A DNA stretch of 50,498 bases from Fibrobacter sp. GTDB taxonomy: Bacteria > Fibrobacterota > Fibrobacteria > Fibrobacterales > Fibrobacteraceae. The stretch's first letter is position 1. Every line of letters starts with the position of its first letter. Shown piece by piece: positions 25,012 through 32,700 of this stretch. The translations under genes and the position numbers were made by a program. The DNA lies in assembly GCF_017551775.1 (NCBI RefSeq), contig NZ_JAFZKX010000051.1:1-50498 (forward strand), given 5' to 3'. A model generated the notes under the pieces. That model ran no database searches, was not told the DNA's origin, and saw nothing but the letters and a program-made list of their open reading frames with translations.

Positions 25012-25458
25012 TTACTTCTCTGCGACCACCCAAACCTTGACCTGTGCTTCGACGTCGCTGAACACCTTGATGGTGACAGTGAACACGCCAACCTGCTTGA
25101 TGGGTTCGGCGAGATCGACCTGAGCACGGGTAACCTTGACACCGGCCTTCGTGATGGCATCGGCGATGTCGCCGGCAGTCACGGAACCGTACAGACGGTC
25201 GCCTTCGACGACGCGGCGTTCGAGGTTCACAGAAATCTGGGACAGCTTGGCAGCCACATCGCCAGCGGCAGCGAGTTCCTTCTGGAACTGAGCTTCGAGA
25301 GCGGCGCGGTTGTTTTCGATCTGTTCCTTGGCTTCCTTGGTAGCACGGACAGCGAGCTTGCGCGGGAAGAGGTAGTTACGGGCGTAGCCGTCCTTAACCT
25401 TCACGACGTCGAGCATCTTGCCCAAGTGGGGAACGTTGGCCTTAAGAATAATTTCCAT
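25012..25458 (-). CDS. rplI: Ribosomal protein bL9
   Basis: A 148-residue protein with the bL9 N-domain signature MEIILKANVPHLGKMLDVVKVKDGYARNYLFPRKLAVRAT, a long connecting helix (KEQIENNRAALEAQFQKELA) and the C-domain (LYGSVTAGDIADAITKAGVKV). It binds 23S rRNA at the base of the L1 stalk. It is the last gene of the operon, 14 bases after rpsR; AGGAGG lies nine bases before the ATG. Confidence 0.97.
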   Translation of the reverse strand: MEIILKANVPHLGKMLDVVKVKDGYARNYLFPRKLAVRATKEAKEQIENNRAALEAQFQKELAAAGDVAAKLSQISVNLERRVVEGDRLYGSVTAGDIADAITKAGVKVTRAQVDLAEPIKQVGVFTVTIKVFSDVEAQVKVWVVAEK

Positions 25459-25472
25459 AGTCTAGTTCCTCC

Positions 25473-25724
25473 TTAGCGCAGACTGTCCGAAACGAACGGG
25501 AGAATAGCCATCTGGCGAGCACGCTTGATAGCCTCGTTCAGCATACGCTGGTACTTGGCGGAGGTGCCGGAGATGCGGCGCGGGATAATCTTGCCACGTT
25601 CAGAGATGAAGCGACGGAGAGTCTTCTCGTCCTTGTAGTCAATGAACTTGACGTTGTTTTCCGTGAACCAGCAAGTCTTCTTGCGGCGGACACGGGTAGC
25701 CTGCTTCTTATCTTCAAAAGCCAT
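25473..25724 (-). CDS. rpsR: Ribosomal protein bS18
   Basis: An 83-residue protein: [54 protein letters not shown] is the diagnostic bS18 core. It sits on the 30S platform with bS6. Its ATG shares one base with the rpsF stop (TAATG), so translation is coupled. The usual ssb gene between rpsF and rpsR is missing. Confidence 0.97.
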   Translation of the reverse strand: MAFEDKKQATRVRRKKTCWFTENNVKFIDYKDEKTLRRFISERGKIIPRRISGTSAKYQRMLNEAIKRARQMAILPFVSDSLR

Positions 25725-26095
25725 TATTCAGCCTCCCCTTCTTCTGCGTCAACCGGGATGATTTCCTCGGTAGACTGAGCCATGTCCTTGTTGTAGACGA
25801 TTTCGCTCATCGGGTAATCGGCGAGCGTCATCCAGCGGAGGACGTTTTCGTTGAGCTTGAGAGCGGCTTCCATGTTGGCAACCACAGAGGCTTCGGCCTT
25901 GTAGTAGAAAATCACATAGTAGCCATGCTGACGCTTGTTGATAGAATAAGCGAGCTTGCGCTTGCCCCAGTCGTCACGGCGGAGAATTTCGCCGTTGCCG
26001 TCGGTGATGCTCTTGCCAATGTTCTCGACTTCGGCATTGATAGCGTCGTCAGAGATCATAGCGTCGATGATCACCATCGTTTCGTATTGTCTCAT
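25724..26095 (-). CDS. rpsF: Ribosomal protein bS6
   Basis: A 123-residue protein with [39 protein letters not shown] and [10 protein letters not shown], the bS6 ferredoxin-like fold. The C-terminus is acidic ([14 protein letters not shown]), as in many bS6 proteins. AAGGGA lies eight bases before the ATG. It leads the operon with rpsR and rplI. The 75-base leader contains CCGATT/AATCGG and CCCGG/CCGGG inverted repeats that might form the S6:S18 autoregulatory site, though I cannot match the known consensus with confidence. Confidence 0.97.
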   Translation of the reverse strand: MRQYETMVIIDAMISDDAINAEVENIGKSITDGNGEILRRDDWGKRKLAYSINKRQHGYYVIFYYKAEASVVANMEAALKLNENVLRWMTLADYPMSEIVYNKDMAQSTEEIIPVDAEEGEAE

Positions 26096-26170
26096 AATGA
26101 ATCCCTTTGGTCTATCGCCCGGTTACCGACATTGGCTCCGGGAGGGTTCCGATTATAGAAATCGGTGTGC

Positions 26171-26200
26171 CAAATATAGAAAACGGGCACCCTTTGTCAA
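26171..26200 (-). promoter_or_regulatory. Promoter of the rpsF operon
   Basis: On the minus strand TTG (26200-26198), 19 bases, then TATATTTG (26178-26171), an exact TAnnTTTG -7 box. Transcription would start about 65-70 bases before rpsF, leaving a structured leader (hairpin at 26149-26165). Confidence 0.5.
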
Positions 26201-26249
26201 CTTTTCGGGACTCGGACCGGCCCCTGAGGTCGAGTTTCCTATTTTTTGT

Positions 26250-26257
26250 TAAATTTC
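26250..26257 (+). promoter_or_regulatory. -7-like box five bases before the MCE gene
   Basis: TAAATTTC ends five bases upstream of the ATG at 26263. There is no Shine-Dalgarno. It fits the leaderless pattern of metG. Confidence 0.4.
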
Positions 26258-26262
26258 CGCAC

Positions 26263-27336
26263 ATGAACAAGTCCGACAGGATTATAGGCTACATTTCGCT
26301 AGTTGCGCTCATCGCCCTATTCGCAGGCATTGCATACGGCATGTACGAGGCGCACCAGCACGTGACCTACAAGGCCTATGTCGATTTTGACGAACTCGGC
26401 TCGCTGCAGCCCGAAGACCCGGTTGTCATCCGCGGATACACCGTAGGCACCATCGGCAAGGTCACCTGGCTGGGCGATCGCGCCCGCGTGGAAGTCAAGT
26501 TCGACGAACCCCGCCCCATCCGCGAGGGGACTATATTCAAGAACGTGAACTACGCCATCATGGGCCAGCGCAGGCTCGAGATTATCCCGAACAAGAACGG
26601 GAAGGTGCTGCCCGACGACCACATCCACCAGGGCACCTTCGAACCGGGAATCGCCGAGGCGCTCCGCTACATAGAAGACTTGAACGGCCTGCTCGCCAAC
26701 GTGCGCGACGTCGTAATACTGCTCACCGAGGGCGACTCAACGCACCAGTCCGCACCGGAAATCTACGAGAACGTGCTGGGGACCGTCGAAGGGCTCCTCG
26801 AGAACGCCAACAAGACGGTAGACAAGCTGAACCCCGCCGTAAGAAAGCTCATTTCGCAGATGAACGAGGCCGGCAACAGCGTATCCGAAGTCGTAACCCA
26901 GGTCGACACGACGGTCAAGGCGACAACAGACGCCGTCAACGAGAAAATCAAGCAGGCCGAAGACGCCATCGCCGCCATCGCCGAAGGGACCCGCAAAGCA
27001 GAGAAGATTATCGCCGAAATCGAGAATTCCGACACCATGGACAAGCTCGTCAATTCGCGCGAGTTCGTAGACCAGGTCACGGACCTCATCAAGAAAACGA
27101 GCCTGGTTCTCGCCGCCATCGACACGAAGGGAATCAAGGTTTACGACGAGAACGGCAAGCAGGTCAAGCTGTTCACCTGGAAAAACGCGAACCTTATCGG
27201 GAAGACCGCAAGAGAAAAGGCCAGGATAAGGGCCGAGAAGGGCGAAAGCCTCCCCAATTCGGAACCGGAGCCTGTTTCCGAGCCAGCAACGGAGCCCGCT
27301 ACCGAAACAGTTTCGGAACAAGCCGAAGCCGAATAA
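26263..27336 (+). CDS. MCE/MlaD-domain protein
   Basis: A 357-residue protein with one N-terminal membrane helix (IIGYISLVALIALFAGIAYGM) and then an MCE domain (VTYKAYVDFDELGSLQPEDPVVIRGYTVGTIGKV, MGQRRLEIIP), as in MlaD, which binds phospholipid between the membranes. Residues about 150-275 are helical and Ala/Glu/Lys-rich, probably coiled coil. The end is a Pro/Glu repeat (EPEPVSEPATEPATE). The ATG at 26263 was chosen because the helix follows immediately. No Mla permease or ATPase gene is adjacent. recG starts 36 bases downstream. Confidence 0.88.
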   Translation: MNKSDRIIGYISLVALIALFAGIAYGMYEAHQHVTYKAYVDFDELGSLQPEDPVVIRGYTVGTIGKVTWLGDRARVEVKFDEPRPIREGTIFKNVNYAIMGQRRLEIIPNKNGKVLPDDHIHQGTFEPGIAEALRYIEDLNGLLANVRDVVILLTEGDSTHQSAPEIYENVLGTVEGLLENANKTVDKLNPAVRKLISQMNEAGNSVSEVVTQVDTTVKATTDAVNEKIKQAEDAIAAIAEGTRKAEKIIAEIENSDTMDKLVNSREFVDQVTDLIKKTSLVLAAIDTKGIKVYDENGKQVKLFTWKNANLIGKTAREKARIRAEKGESLPNSEPEPVSEPATEPATETVSEQAEAE

Positions 27337-27372
27337 CGTCCCCGGGCACGATAAACGGAAGCGCACTGTCAG

Positions 27373-29481
27373 ATGGAAATTTCGCAACTTCCAGGGCTCG
27401 GGCCCAAACGCGTAGAAGCGCTCCGCAAGGCGGGATTGAATTCCATCGCCGACCTGCTCTACAACATTCCCCGCACCTACCTGGACCAGACGAAGGTGAC
27501 GCCCATCGGGAACTGCCGCGTAGGCGAAAAGGTGGTACTCATCGGGAGAATTTCTCGCTCGGGAATCGTCCGCGGGCGCAAATCCAGGTTCGTGGCGACG
27601 CTTTCCGACGGCACGGGCGAAATCCAGTTGCTGTTCTTCCACGCGGCGAGTTTCTGGGCACGCAGAATCAAGAACGACACGCGCTGGCTCGTCACGGGGC
27701 AGGTCGGCGAATTCCGCGGCCTGCAGATGACGCATCCCGAGATGCAGCAGCTCGACGACGACGAGGAATTCAGCGGCTGCATCCAGCCCGTATATTCCAT
27801 AAGCGAGGCATGCCGCGATGCGCGGATGGAACAGAAGTTCTTCCGCAACCTCTACAAGACGGTTTTCAAGTTCCCGGGGCTCACGCTGTCAGGACTCTGC
27901 CCGAGGGAACTGACGGACTACCTGCACTTCGCCCCCGTGATGCAGAACCTGCGCACGCTCCACCAGCCACAGGATTTTCCATCCATCTACAAGGCGAAGC
28001 GCGAACTCAAGGTGCTCGAGCTTTTGCCGTTCTGCCTGCGCATGGTGAAGCGGCGCGAGAACCAGAAACTGCGCGGGCACGAAAGGCAGATTGACCTCGG
28101 AACGGTTATGGCGACGAAGGCGAAGCTCCCGTTTTCGCTCACCCGCGGGCAGGACGACGCGCTCGACACGATCGTCGCAGGACTCAACGGCAAGAAGCAA
28201 TTCCACGCGCTGCTGCAGGGCGACGTCGGCTGCGGAAAAACCGTGGTCGCCATGCTCGCGATGATGGCCGTATGCGGCGCGGGCGGTGATGCCGTCGCCG
28301 AGACGGGGATGCGCGAGCAGTGCGCACTGATGGTACCGACGGACATTCTCGCACGACAGCACTACAAGAGCCTCAAGCCTTTCTTCGATGCGGCAGGCCT
28401 GAACGTACGGCTGCTCGTAGGCGCCACCCCCGCCGCGGAACGCAAGGTGATTCTCGGGGAACTCCAGATGGGGCTCGCCGACGTCGTCATCGGCACGCAC
28501 GCGCTGTTCAGCAAGGACGTAATTTTCTCGCGCCTCGGGTTTGTCGTCATCGACGAGCAGCACCGATTCGGCGTAGGCCAGCGCGAGGCCTTGCTCGCGA
28601 AGGGCGACTACCCCGACATGCTCGTGATGAGCGCGACCCCGATTCCGCGCAGTTTGGCGATGACACTCTACGGCGACCTGAAGGTGGTAAGCATCAAGGA
28701 AAAGCCCGCAGGCCGCAAGCCTATCAAGACCCGCCTCGTAAACGCGTCGAAGCGCGAGGACATGAAGAAGTTCATTTGCAAGGAAGCCGCCAGCGGGAAC
28801 CTGTGCTACTGGATAGCGAGCCGCGTCGGGAGCGACGATGAAGGCGGTGCCCGGAGCGTCGACGAAATCGTAGATGAACTGCGCGCATACATAGCGGGAC
28901 CAGGCCGTGCCGTTTTGAACGGCTCTACCCTGAAGGTCGCGGGCGTGCACGGCCAGATGGACGAAGCGGAGCGCGATGGAATCATCGCGCAGTTCGCGGC
29001 GGGCAAAATCCAGATACTCGTGGCGACGACCGTCATCGAGGTGGGCGTGAACGTGCCCGCCGCGAACCTGATGGTCATCGACCAGCCAGACCGCTTCGGC
29101 CTCGCGCAACTCCACCAGCTACGCGGCCGCGTAGGGCGCGGCGATGCTCAGGCCTGGTGCTTCTTGATGATTCCCGAAGGCGATGCCGCGGAATCCAGCA
29201 TGGAACGCCTTTCGCAGTTCTCGCAGACCGAAGACGGCTTCGAAATTGCGGAACTCGACCTCATGAACCGCGGCGCCGGCAACCTCGAAGGCAACGAACA
29301 GAGCGGTGCATGGGTATTCCGCTGGTTCGACTGGATTGCCGACCAGGAACTCATCAGCCAGACGCTCGAAACCGCGGAACACATCCTCAAGGACCGCGAC
29401 GCCTTCGACGACGCCGCGCGCGAAAAGATACAGGCTTGGTACGGAGAAAAAGAATTCGCGAACGAAGACGGCGTGCACTGA
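27373..29481 (+). CDS. recG: ATP-dependent DNA helicase RecG
   Basis: A 702-residue superfamily 2 helicase that remodels stalled forks and Holliday junctions. The N-terminal wedge/OB domain has VGEKVVLIGRISRSG and SDGTGEIQLLFFHAASFW. Helicase motifs: LLQGDVGCGKTVVAML (I), VVIDEQHRFGVGQR (II, DEQH), MSATPIPRSLAMTLYGDL (III), and VATTVIEVGVNVPAANLMVIDQPDRFGLAQLHQLRGRVGRG (V-VI). The C-terminal TRG region is present (LDLMNRGAGNLEGNEQSG). The length is usual. It is probably co-transcribed with the MCE gene. Confidence 0.97.
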   Translation: MEISQLPGLGPKRVEALRKAGLNSIADLLYNIPRTYLDQTKVTPIGNCRVGEKVVLIGRISRSGIVRGRKSRFVATLSDGTGEIQLLFFHAASFWARRIKNDTRWLVTGQVGEFRGLQMTHPEMQQLDDDEEFSGCIQPVYSISEACRDARMEQKFFRNLYKTVFKFPGLTLSGLCPRELTDYLHFAPVMQNLRTLHQPQDFPSIYKAKRELKVLELLPFCLRMVKRRENQKLRGHERQIDLGTVMATKAKLPFSLTRGQDDALDTIVAGLNGKKQFHALLQGDVGCGKTVVAMLAMMAVCGAGGDAVAETGMREQCALMVPTDILARQHYKSLKPFFDAAGLNVRLLVGATPAAERKVILGELQMGLADVVIGTHALFSKDVIFSRLGFVVIDEQHRFGVGQREALLAKGDYPDMLVMSATPIPRSLAMTLYGDLKVVSIKEKPAGRKPIKTRLVNASKREDMKKFICKEAASGNLCYWIASRVGSDDEGGARSVDEIVDELRAYIAGPGRAVLNGSTLKVAGVHGQMDEAERDGIIAQFAAGKIQILVATTVIEVGVNVPAANLMVIDQPDRFGLAQLHQLRGRVGRGDAQAWCFLMIPEGDAAESSMERLSQFSQTEDGFEIAELDLMNRGAGNLEGNEQSGAWVFRWFDWIADQELISQTLETAEHILKDRDAFDDAAREKIQAWYGEKEFANEDGVH

Positions 29482-29490
29482 CGCCGGAGC

Positions 29491-29522
29491 AAAAAAAGGC
29501 GATGCCGGAACGAGTCCGGCAT
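29491..29522 (-). terminator. Terminator for the small membrane protein gene
   Basis: On the minus strand ATGCCGGA-CTCGT-TCCGGCAT, then CGCC and seven T's. It lies between convergent recG and the gene at 29542. Confidence 0.75.
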
Positions 29523-29541
29523 GGCAATCGCAGAAATCAAA

Positions 29542-29874
29542 CTATATAAGGTTCATGAACGTGCCGAGCACGAGCGCAAGCAGCGCTATGTTCAAGAAGA
29601 ACATGGCACGTCGCACGATCATGAAGAATACTGCCTGCCAATGCAGGATTCCGTCGGTCGGCGCCACCAGTTCCTTGACCGCAAGGAACATGTTGATAGC
29701 ACCGGTAAGCACCATCATCAGCGCGCCGGCAAAATAGCCTTCGCTCCAGACCATTACGGTAACGACGGCACCCGCAATTATCGCAAAAAAGCCGATGATG
29801 ACTTCTACCCGCAAAAACATGAACTTCAGCTTGCGGGCCAGCTTGCGCACTTTCTTTTCCGTCTGTTCTTCCAT
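29542..29874 (-). CDS. Small membrane protein, unknown function
   Basis: A 110-residue protein from ATG 29874; a TTG three codons earlier is less likely. A basic, charged N-terminus (EEQTEKKVRKLARKLKFM) is followed by three to four hydrophobic helices (VEVIIGFFAIIAGAVVTVMVW, ALMMVLTGAINMFLAV, AMFFLNIALLALVLGTFM). No family was recognised. It starts 31 bases after the stop of the outer-membrane protein gene. TATATTGC ends five bases before its ATG, suggesting its own leaderless transcript. Confidence 0.6.
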   Translation of the reverse strand: MEEQTEKKVRKLARKLKFMFLRVEVIIGFFAIIAGAVVTVMVWSEGYFAGALMMVLTGAINMFLAVKELVAPTDGILHWQAVFFMIVRRAMFFLNIALLALVLGTFMNLI

Positions 29875-29905
29875 ATCAGGCAATATAGCAATAATGAATC
29901 AAAAA

Positions 29906-31639
29906 CTATAGCGAGTAGCTCGTCGTAATGGAATAGTGCGGCTCGCCCTTTCGCGCTCCGTTCAAGGGAATGCTCACATCGAGCTTGTTAATCAGCCTGC
30001 TAATCGACTTTGTCATCACAAAACGGGCACCAACACCGAGGACATAAATCAAGTTGTCACGGCGGATATCAGAGAATTTCCAAGCAGTCTCCCCCACGCT
30101 TCCAAAAACGACAAAGACGGGAACCATCGTGAGGATTTCGAACTGCGGGAACCAGCGCTGTTCGAGGTTTCCGTACACACGCGCCTGCCCCGTGTAGAAC
30201 CCAGTCGGGAAGCCGGCAAAGCCGTCGGAACCGCCCAGCGAAAGCTGGTAGCCGAAACGGGCATCCTCATAGAAATCCAGGAGTCCGGTCAAAGCCGTCG
30301 AGAACCTGTCGCTCGGGTGGAAGATATATTCACCCTTCAGGCGACCGTAGAAATCGTGCTTTTCGCCATGATCCAGGAAGAATCTCGCGTTGGACGAAAG
30401 GGTAAGGTGGTTCATGCCGAAACCCAGATACAAGTTCAGCCAGAAATCCAGGCGTATATCGTTGTCGGCGGCGCCGAGCTGCTCGTAGTTCTTGGAAAGC
30501 TGGACCTTCGCCGTCCAGCCGCGGTCCACGTCCTCCGTCCACTTCACGTTGTGGAAGTTGCGGATTTTTTCGTATCGCAAGTTCGAATACATGATGTAGG
30601 CACCCAAGCGCGAATCCTTGCGTTCCGGCAGCCACTCGTTGACCGCCGATGCGGAATCCACCGCATACACGTTCTCGCCGTCCGTGAACATGTAGCGCAA
30701 AAGTTCGCCCTTGCTGGCCGTAAGGCGCTTGTAGTCGTAGGTCGCCGCCAAGTAAATCTTGCGCTGCGTCCCGCCGAAGGAGCGGCTTATCCTGAAGCTC
30801 AGGGAGTCGCTTATAAAGCCCTTCACCTTCATGAGTTCAACGGCCTCGTCGCCGTTGTAGCGCTGGATAGAATCGAGCGATTTATCCGTATGCACGAGGG
30901 CGGAACCCGCGGGCATGTCGCCACTGCCATATACATAATAGTAACTCTCGTTCTTGAGGCCCGTGAGCGTGTAGGCCCACTGGTTCACACTCCGGGAAAG
31001 GAACGGCACATACATCTGCCAGCTTGCGAGGTAGCCATCGGTATTGTAGCTGTAAAGGAAGTCGAGATGGTTGTAGCGGAAAATGAAGTGCGGGTCACCG
31101 TATTCCACCTGCCACATGTCGCGGAACTCGTTGTGCGCGAAGGTGAAACCCAGAAGTTGTCCAAGCCCCAAGAAGTTGTTTTCTTGCACGCCGACACTCC
31201 AGATCAGGTTCTTGTACTGCCATTCCCTGCCTCCGAAGCTCAGGCCAATCGGCAGCGTGAGCGTCCAGTTGTCGCTCGTATGGACAGTCACGACATTCTT
31301 CCCGCTATCCTGCGCGACAGCGATGCTCGCATCACTCAGGAACTTCTGTTCACGCAAAAAGCGCTCCGTTTCGAGCATGAGGTCGAGATTTGCCATTTCC
31401 CCCTGGTTGAACAGGAGCAACTTGCGCACCGTAAGTTCGCGGGTCTCTATATGAAGCCAATTCAGCAGGTCGTAGGCCCACTTGTCATACTTGGTATGCA
31501 CCTTCGAATCATCAAACGCATCGCCGATTTCGTAAGCAATGCTGTCAACGCGAAAAAAGGTTGTCGAATCAGCGCGACCATCGGCAAAAGCGAAGGAGGC
31601 AAAAGCAGAAAGCAACAAGGTATAAACGATTCTACGCAC
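29906..31639 (-). CDS. BamA/TamA-like outer-membrane beta-barrel protein
   Basis: A 577-residue exported protein. I place the start at GTG 31639, because GGGGA lies nine bases upstream and MRRIVYTLLLSAFASFAFA is then a compact signal peptide; a TTG at 31669 would add an unlikely extension. Residues about 60-110 resemble a POTRA-type domain (LTVRKLLLFNQGEMANLDLMLETERFLRE). The rest is alternating beta-barrel sequence with NNFLGLGQLLGFTFAH, LQLSLGGSDGF-like text (YQLSLGGSDGFAGFPTGFY), LEQRWF and a terminal strand ending YSITTSYSL. The pattern matches the Omp85/surface-antigen superfamily. Whether it inserts proteins, moves lipid or secretes a partner cannot be told. Confidence 0.75.
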   Translation of the reverse strand: MRRIVYTLLLSAFASFAFADGRADSTTFFRVDSIAYEIGDAFDDSKVHTKYDKWAYDLLNWLHIETRELTVRKLLLFNQGEMANLDLMLETERFLREQKFLSDASIAVAQDSGKNVVTVHTSDNWTLTLPIGLSFGGREWQYKNLIWSVGVQENNFLGLGQLLGFTFAHNEFRDMWQVEYGDPHFIFRYNHLDFLYSYNTDGYLASWQMYVPFLSRSVNQWAYTLTGLKNESYYYVYGSGDMPAGSALVHTDKSLDSIQRYNGDEAVELMKVKGFISDSLSFRISRSFGGTQRKIYLAATYDYKRLTASKGELLRYMFTDGENVYAVDSASAVNEWLPERKDSRLGAYIMYSNLRYEKIRNFHNVKWTEDVDRGWTAKVQLSKNYEQLGAADNDIRLDFWLNLYLGFGMNHLTLSSNARFFLDHGEKHDFYGRLKGEYIFHPSDRFSTALTGLLDFYEDARFGYQLSLGGSDGFAGFPTGFYTGQARVYGNLEQRWFPQFEILTMVPVFVVFGSVGETAWKFSDIRRDNLIYVLGVGARFVMTKSISRLINKLDVSIPLNGARKGEPHYSITTSYSL

Positions 31640-31720
31640 TATGGAATTCCCCAAAAAAATCAAGAACAATACGAAAAATATAGAAAAAAGGCATCGTCAA
31701 AATCAGGGACGGAGCAGGCC

Positions 31721-31751
31721 TTGCACACGACTCCGAGATTTTCTAGATTTG
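31721..31751 (+). promoter_or_regulatory. Promoter of rnpB (TTG-N20-TAGATTTG)
   Basis: TTG (31721-31723), 20 bases, then TAGATTTG (31744-31751). The 15-mer ATTTTCTAGATTTGC around the -7 box is identical to that before metG. The expected start is within a few bases of the mature 5' end of the RNA. Confidence 0.6.
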
Positions 31752-31754
31752 CTT

Positions 31755-32146
31755 GCGGGTAGCGGATGGCCGCCGGCAACGCCCTAGTTTCAGGGCCTGC
31801 TGGAGGAAAGTCCGGGCACCGAAGGGCAGGATGCTGGATAACGTCCAGGCGCGGAAACGCGACAGACAGTGCAACAGAAAGCAAACCGCCAGGTTCGGGC
31901 GCAAGCTCGAGCAAGGTAAGGGTGAAATGGCGAGGTAAGAGCTCACCGCGTTCCTGGCGACAGGGACGGCACGGTAAACCTCATCCGGTGCAAGACCAAG
32001 CAGAATTCCGCTCGCGCAAGCGAGCCTGGAGCGGCCCGCGACAGCTGGAATTCGGGTAGGTCGCTTGAGGCGGTCGGTAACGATTCGTCCAGAGAGATGG
32101 TCATCGCCCCGCAAGGGGTACAGAACCCGGCTTATAACTACTCAAT
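31755..32146 (+). ncRNA. rnpB: RNase P RNA, bacterial class A
   Basis: The catalytic RNA that matures tRNA 5' ends. Conserved blocks occur in order: GAGGAAAGTCCGGGC (P4 5' strand, CR-I) at about 31803, ACAGAAA at about 31873, GGTAAGGGTGAAATGGCGAG and GGTAAGAGCTCACCG, then AGAGAGATGGTCATCGCC and ACAGAACCCGGCTTATA (P4 3' strand, CR-V) near 32120-32136. GGGTAG (31757-31762) pairs with CTACTC (32138-32143) to close P1, which fixes both ends to within a few bases. No protein-coding frame here is credible. Confidence 0.95.
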
Positions 32147-32149
32147 ATG

Positions 32150-32176
32150 AAGGCCCGCGCTAATAGCGTGGGCCTT
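32150..32176 (+). terminator. Strong hairpin after rnpB
   Basis: AAGGCCCGCGC-TAATA-GCGTGGGCCTT (one G.T) forms an 11-bp stem. No T-run follows, so it may be a processing or 3'-protecting hairpin rather than a classical terminator. Confidence 0.6.
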
Positions 32177-32208
32177 CTCCAGTAATCTATCTAAAAATCG
32201 AAAAAAGG

Positions 32209-32586
32209 TTATTCCAGCGCAGACCGCACCTGTTGGATGAAATCCATTTCCTCGGGAGAGACGTTGTTTTCGTTGTCGTCTTCGCGAGATGCGGCGGCCA
32301 CGCGGAGCATGGACTCGAGCACCTTGCTCTGAAACTCGGCCGTCGACTTCTTGAGCACATTGACGCAGGCCGCGGTCCGGTCCTTCGCCGAACTGAAGCT
32401 CGCATAGGAGGCGTTGAAGTCGTCCCACGACACATCCGGGGTCAGCTCATCATGAATCAGGTCAAGCGTATCGCTTTCAGCCTCGGTCGCCGACGTCGAA
32501 CCCGGCAGGAGTTTATCGGTTTCCGTCTCGTGGAACAGGCATGCCACCTGCCAGGAGAGAATCAAAAGAGCCATATTTTCACTCAT
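32209..32586 (-). CDS. Small acidic cytoplasmic protein, possibly TerB-like
   Basis: A 125-residue protein with GAGG seven bases before the ATG. It begins MSENMALLILSWQVACLFHE and ends ESMLRVAAASREDDNENNVSPEEMDFIQQVRSALE. The latter resembles the helical DGxVSPEE pattern of TerB-like proteins, but the match is weak and the middle is not recognisable. It has no signal peptide or membrane segment. It is divergent from dnaX; the 110-base spacer contains a heptamer repeat element. Confidence 0.6.
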   Translation of the reverse strand: MSENMALLILSWQVACLFHETETDKLLPGSTSATEAESDTLDLIHDELTPDVSWDDFNASYASFSSAKDRTAACVNVLKKSTAEFQSKVLESMLRVAAASREDDNENNVSPEEMDFIQQVRSALE

Positions 32587-32632
32587 GGAACAACCTCATC
32601 GTTATTCGGAAAAGATAATAAAACTTGGTACG

Positions 32633-32663
32633 GGTCATCGGCGGTTGTTGGTCGCTAGTTACT
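32633..32663. repeat. Heptamer repeat element C
   Basis: GGTCATC, then GGC, then GGTTGTT, GGTCGCT, AGTTACT in 7-base phase. It ends 24 bases before the dnaX -7-like box. Confidence 0.55.
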
Positions 32664-32687
32664 ACCAATGTCCAACAATTCTTTTAC

Positions 32688-32695
32688 TACATTTA
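32688..32695 (+). promoter_or_regulatory. -7-like box five bases before the dnaX ATG
   Basis: TACATTTA ends five bases upstream of ATG 32701. This favours that start over the in-frame ATG at 32668 and suggests a leaderless mRNA. Confidence 0.4.
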
Positions 32696-32700
32696 ATCGC

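Noticed and set aside
31660-32130. Short protein-coding frames across the rnpB region
   Set aside because: The conserved RNase P RNA blocks account for the sequence; the frames are incidental.
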